Below, piece by piece: positions 59,214 through 64,000 of a stretch of 64,000 nt of DNA. Positions within the stretch are counted from its first letter, which is position 1. Each line of letters starts with the position of its first letter. The notes beneath the pieces are model-generated. The model did no database searches. It saw only the letters and a list, made by a program, of their open reading frames with translations, and was not told the DNA's origin. The stretch comes from Augochlora pura (lineage: Eukaryota > Arthropoda > Insecta > Hymenoptera > Halictidae): the NCBI RefSeq assembly GCF_028453695.1, contig NC_135774.1, forward strand, positions 17,174,001-17,238,000. The letters are read 5' to 3'. The translations under genes and the position numbers were made by a program.

Positions 59214-61440
59214 TGAAATCGAAACTAGAAAGTTAAATTTTATCATCGATTGTAAATACTAGTTTAATTCTTGGACTTTTTAATTTTTGCACTACAACTT
59301 TTGAAAAAGCAGAAAAAATTGTAAATAGAAAATGTATTGCTTGTGAAATAAAAAGGTGCTCCTTTTATCGTCAAGATTAGACAGTGTTTTTGACTCATTC
59401 GCGTTGCCAACTTTTAAATAAATCAACCACCATAAAACGTGCGAAATCGTGCATGTGCGAAATCTTGGCTGTCTTCAGACATTTGACATTTATCAGGTAC
59501 TCGTATACTTTTGTAACTAACTGTACGAGGAGTTGGTAGCAAACGAGTTGACATTCTAACTGAGTATACGGTTGTCGTTTGTAAGAAAGCAGCCTGAAGT
59601 AAACCATTAAAGTAATATCTTTTTATAATGTAAAGCATTGGTGTAACTTTTCGTCACTTTTCATACATGTTGGCTGACATTTCCAGACGCATACATTTGT
59701 TTCTCTTTTGTTTCGTTTTTTTATTTTTTACTTTGATCTGGAACAAAAAATAGAAATGAATTTTCGTTATAACAAAAAAGAATACAGAAGAATAATAACA
59801 TGCGGTTGGAAGGAGTGATTTTTTCTCAAAATTGTTATCTTTATTATGCGATAAGCACTGCTCGAATAATTAATATTATAAATTAAGCAGGTTCATAACA
59901 ATGAACAACTTAGTTATACGCATATATGGTTTATATAAAATTGTTATCCTGCGGCAAAGATATTTCGAAAGCATAAAGTGTAGAAATCACTGTTCCGATA
60001 CACAGTAAATTGTTATTACGGTATTATTTAGCGAGTTGTATAATTCTCGCTTCCGCCTGTTATTCAATTACTAAAATACTTAGCGACACGCGTTTATTTC
60101 TGCGCAGACAGCGGGTCAACAGCTTGCTAAGTTAATTCTTAGCGGCTGAGCAATTCGGACGGAGCTTTTGAAAATCCGACGTGAAAGCAGAACCAAACAC
60201 CGTCATTCGAGGATTACGTATACAGAGAGAATGAAAGAAATGCATAAAGTAAACCGTCCTTCTTCGCCACTTCACAGAGGAGAACTCTGTTTGTCCGTCG
60301 GATAGCATACGGCATCGCATCGCCGCCAAGTGTCTTCAAATTCAATATCCTTAATTAACGCCCCCGACATTTTCATTTGAATGGACTTTGTGCAATTCTG
60401 TTTGCGGTAACCCAATTCGGATATACCACATCAACGTGGCCGTATCGTATAAAGCTGTTAATTAATAAACTGTCTTTGGAGCTGCCTCTGTCTCGCGAAA
60501 CGCGCGGCTCGCCGATCGCGCGTATTCTTTCACAAGACCCTACGTCCGTAATTAACATTTTCTCCGTGGTCTGCAATTTACGGAATCGCGATGCTTTTCT
60601 CGACAACAATAATCAACCCATTGAAATCTGAACGTGAAAACGCTGGCAGCGGCTAGAACACGCCTCGATCCGTTCTCTCCTCCCCAAACGAAGTGTTGCA
60701 TGCAAAATTTTCTAACGAGATGATCGATGGCGAATATAAATAATCCAGCGGATTTCTGCGGGCACGATGCGCCCGAGGGAATCCGAGATGGTAATAACCA
60801 TGGGTACCGACTCATTGCAAATAAATCGTAAACCGGCAAAGAAGTTATGGTCGGCGGCGACCTTGACATATAAGTATATACCGCAGGAATTCTAAGAGAT
60901 CGCCTACCCGGAGGCTAGGAGACGTAACGCACGCCAAATTCAATTTTACTTTCATCTTCAGTGCAGGTGCCGCGACGAGAGCGTCGTGCCTCGAGGACGA
61001 TCCTTCGCAAAGTACCGTTGAGAATCCGTGCAATCGGTTTCTCTGTTTACTCGCGTCTTCCAAAGGAAAGCGAATAGAATTGTTGTCACCGCGATGGTTA
61101 TTAAGTGGGCATGATAATGATATCCCGCGTCGACGTCTTCCGTTCGGTTTTACACAGAATTTTCACAGGTGCTCTGCCAATGTTCCTTTGAACTATTTTA
61201 ATATGAGTTCCACATGATATCGTAAACTTGCGACGAATGCTATGTAATTAGAAAAATGCGATTTTTAGATTACTGTCGTGAAAATGTTGCAGAGATGCAT
61301 TACAGACTCTGCGAATTTTATTCGCTTATGTTTATAATTTTGTTGGTTGAAAACTAAGCATTATTTGCTTCGATGCTATACCGTATTATGTTAAATGAAT
61401 TTCTTATAAATTATGCACAAAGTATTCTTGCGTAAAAGTG
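59214..61440. other. intergenic with GC-rich island
   Basis: No exon supported. GC-rich island at about 60,100-61,090 with overlapping frames on both strands and no recognisable product. Confidence 0.4.
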
Positions 61441-61578
61441 TACTTGAAATAGTAAAATAGTAAAAGTAATAAAACAGTAAAATAATAAAATAGTAAACAG
61501 TAAATAGTAAAAGTAATGAAACAGTAAAATAGTAAAAGTAATAAAATAGTAAAATAGTAAAAATAATAAAGTAAAAGT
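61441..61578. repeat. AGTAAAAT/AGTAATAAA degenerate tandem repeat
   Basis: Low-complexity array of AATAGTAAA-like units of 9-10 bp. The minus strand is open only because of this composition. Confidence 0.85.
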
Positions 61579-61628
61579 GTGCAAAATAATTTTCTACAAT
61601 AACTGCTAGAAACAGGATCAAATATTCC

Positions 61629-61854
61629 TTAACACGTTAAGCACCACAGTTTTCCCTACGGACCGACGCTAGACTTTCCGGTCCAAATTGAACAAACAAA
61701 AACCGATATCGCATAATTTAACTGTTCAGTCATACGAGTAAGCAAGGATCGACACACGCGCCGCGATAGAAGAACAAAAAATCTATCGCCGGTCCGAAGG
61801 GACCGATGCGAACTGAACGGAAAATCTAGCGCCGGTCCCTAGGGAACGTGTTAA
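61629..61854. mobile_element. TTAA-flanked MITE with subterminal repeats
   Basis: A 226-bp block with TTAACACGTT at both inverted ends and TTAA at the edges. Just inside, the left block TTCCCTACGGACCG..CGCTAGA pairs with the inverted right TTCCCTAGGGACCG..CGCTAGA; the left arm has a 13-14 nt insertion between outer and inner blocks. A further copy of the inner block (AAAATCTATCGCCGGTCC) lies in direct orientation near 61,775, beside the right-end copy. No coding capacity. Confidence 0.7.
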
Positions 61855-63230
61855 TGAAATGTTTCGATAATAATGCATATGTAGATATTTAAATTCGATT
61901 AATTCTTTTATTACCTTATATTTCAGAATGATTGATATCATCATAATCTTGAATGCGATCACTATTTTCTAATTTAAGAACCTTGTTTTTACTCTGTAAA
62001 GATTAACAAGTACAGCGAAATAGTTAAAAACTTATACTTTATTAATTTTATTTTAAAATATTCTTTAAAATTGCATAATTTGTCTATCAACTTTCAGGGA
62101 TTTAAAAGATATAAAGGATTTAATGTTGAGATCACAGGGCAATGTTTGAGAATTTTTTAATAGAAGAAAACTGGATATTATAAGCCCAAAGTGAATTATT
62201 ATAAGGTGTAATAATAAACAGTATATAATAATTTAATAAACACGATAAAGACAATTCTTAATGAAATTATGTGGAAATATCCTTTCAATACCCTTTGAAA
62301 ATCAACAATTATTAATTGTCTCTTTCAATCAACGATCGCTAATTACATCCATCAATGGATTAATTCAATCGACGACTTTTAAACGACTAATGTCTTTAAT
62401 AGTTTTCATCAATCATTTAATCATATTTACCAATGTTTAATGATTGATACCCAACACTAATCAACATGTACATGTTACTTTCGCCGTGTCAAAGAAAAGC
62501 TGTTGCGAGACAAACCTACGTAAAGCATATAATTTCTAAGAAACCCGAGTATAATACAATAAATAATTACGATAAATCATTTACTGCAGAATCACTATAC
62601 TCTTAGAATACGTTTCTAAGATGTGAATCTATAAATAATTATGAAAGAGGAGAGATTTTTACAAGCAGTATTGTAGTAATACTCACGACAATCATCAAAT
62701 AATTTCATTTGTTATTTTCTCGAACGATTACTTTATTTTCACGACGAATTGACTCTTTCACGTCCTACGGACTGTTCCTCCATTTCTCGAAACTACGTTG
62801 GAGTAGCCGGGAATCCTCTGAACGGTAAGGAGGAATAACGAGTATGACGAAAAGTCGGGGCCGCGGGTTCAATTTCTCGATTTTACGATTGAAATTGTGC
62901 AAAGCAATAAAGCCGCGCTTTAGAAACTTTGCGAGGGTAGGGGATAGGAAGGAAATTTGAAATATCAGACGGTAAGGTAATGCATTTCCAACGGCCTTAC
63001 AAGTACGATATGCGACGCGGTTGTTGCAATAGAGGCTCTATACTCATAGAAAGGTTACACGCGGATGCACTCACGAGCCCCGCGTATTCTGAAGAATGCG
63101 TACCTGAATGAAAGCCCCACAATGCACCGGGATGGAGTCAGAGACAGACAAAGAGAACGAAAAGCATCTTATGCTGCAAGTTGTCTGTCCGACAGAGACG
63201 GACAGAGAGATAGATACATAGATAGATAGC

Positions 63231-63281
<51 letters not shown>

Positions 63282-64000
63282 AGAGATCGACGATGGACGA
63301 GCGAGAAAGGAGGCAGATTAGAATACAAGTGCAAAGTGTGAGCAGCTGTGATGGAGCTAACCAAGATAAACAGAGAAAGGGAAACATAGTATACGCGAGT
63401 GTTAGAGTAAGGTTGAGCGAATAAGAAGATGAATCGGAATAGGAGAGGCGGTGAAGGTAGAGAATAGTCGAAGAAAAACGTACGAACTCCGCGTTAACAC
63501 AGTCGAATGAACGTGTGAATGAAGATGAGGAACTAAAATACAGTCAACTGTTGCGTCGACTGGTTGTATCATTTCTTTTATCGCGGAATTTACTTTTGCT
63601 GGGTGAATATTGTACTGTCTCCGAGCAAGGTAGGCTCGCCGAGTAAATCTGCTAGGTTCGCGGATGACATTTTAAACCAGTGTTTCTACCATGGCGTGGA
63701 AAGTGTTTCAACTTCGATGGAGGACCGAGAAATTGTAGGATACTAACAAACGATTAAAGTTGTATTACGGAGAATTATTTCGTTTCGCATTTTGTTTGAA
63801 GTATTCATTGTGAGTTCAATAATTGATACTTACATTCATACTTACGGTATTCAGTAATAACTTGTAATTACTAAAACAAGAATTGTGTATTTTATGAGAT
63901 GACTTAATAATTTTATGAGATTGAAAATAATATGACTATAACATGGTTCAGCTCTAACACGATAAGAAAATTGCGAAAATATTTATACGACACTATACAT
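61855..64000. other. intergenic to right edge
   Basis: AT-rich to about 62,730, then a GC-richer stretch (62,740-63,520) containing a long GA microsatellite. No gene recognised. Confidence 0.45.
63208..63279. repeat. GATA run followed by long (GA)n microsatellite
   Basis: TAGATACATAGATAGATAGC leads into about 23 GA units (63,232-63,279), the longest microsatellite of the window. Confidence 0.95.

Noticed and set aside
60857..60867. GACCTTGAC, reverse of a beta-FTZ-F1-like TCAAGGTC site
   Set aside because: Single short match far from any supported promoter; expected by chance.
61391..61621. Hydrophobic 76-codon minus-strand frame
   Set aside because: Translation of an AGTAAAAT low-complexity repeat, not a membrane protein.
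63169..63387. Ser/Leu-rich minus-strand frame
   Set aside because: Product of the GA microsatellite.

Overview
The window reads as a piece of an insect nuclear genome. It is AT-rich, genes are sparse and split by introns with GT..AG boundaries, core promoters carry TATA boxes, and there are many microsatellites and small inverted-repeat transposons. The protein content (an inebriated-type SLC6 transporter and RR-1 cuticular proteins of the SgAbd endocuticle type) is arthropod and fits a holometabolous insect. I infer Hymenoptera (bee, ant or wasp) from general sequence character only; no single feature proves it.

Left part (1 to about 10,060, minus strand): the 5' half of inebriated. A 794-nt first coding exon (7711-8504) encodes the long, low-complexity cytoplasmic N-terminus. 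A 191-nt exon (2208-2398) encodes the acidic linker and the first half of transmembrane segment 1 with the SLC6 signature. The two join in phase across a 5.3-kb intron. The rest of the gene lies beyond position 1. A GC-rich stretch at about 8,505-10,060 probably holds its leader and promoter.

Middle (18.9-49.1 kb): a loose cluster of three RR-1 cuticular protein genes. A (+, 19,496-25,974) and B (-, 30,851-33,284) are convergent; B and C (+, 47,294-49,064) are divergent. All three share one architecture: TATA promoter, a first coding exon of exactly 12 nt (four codons), a phase-0 intron inside the signal peptide, and a second exon carrying everything else. Open-reading-frame searches therefore miss their true starts. 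The proteins should be secreted by epidermal cells and bind chitin in the procuticle.

Remainder: non-coding as far as I can see. It holds a solo LTR (11,670-11,941), a second possible LTR, two TA-flanked CAGGGTGT-ended elements, several TTAA-flanked piggyBac-like MITEs (one pair nested), an inverted-repeat element at 31.47-32.13 kb with four copies of one motif, tandem duplications and microsatellites. Two exon-like or decayed coding fragments (15.3-15.8 kb and 43.5-43.7 kb) are unidentified. I found no ordinary tRNA, rRNA or CRISPR. No wholly new multi-gene system is evident; the most unusual material is the set of small transposon families and the orphan coding fragments.
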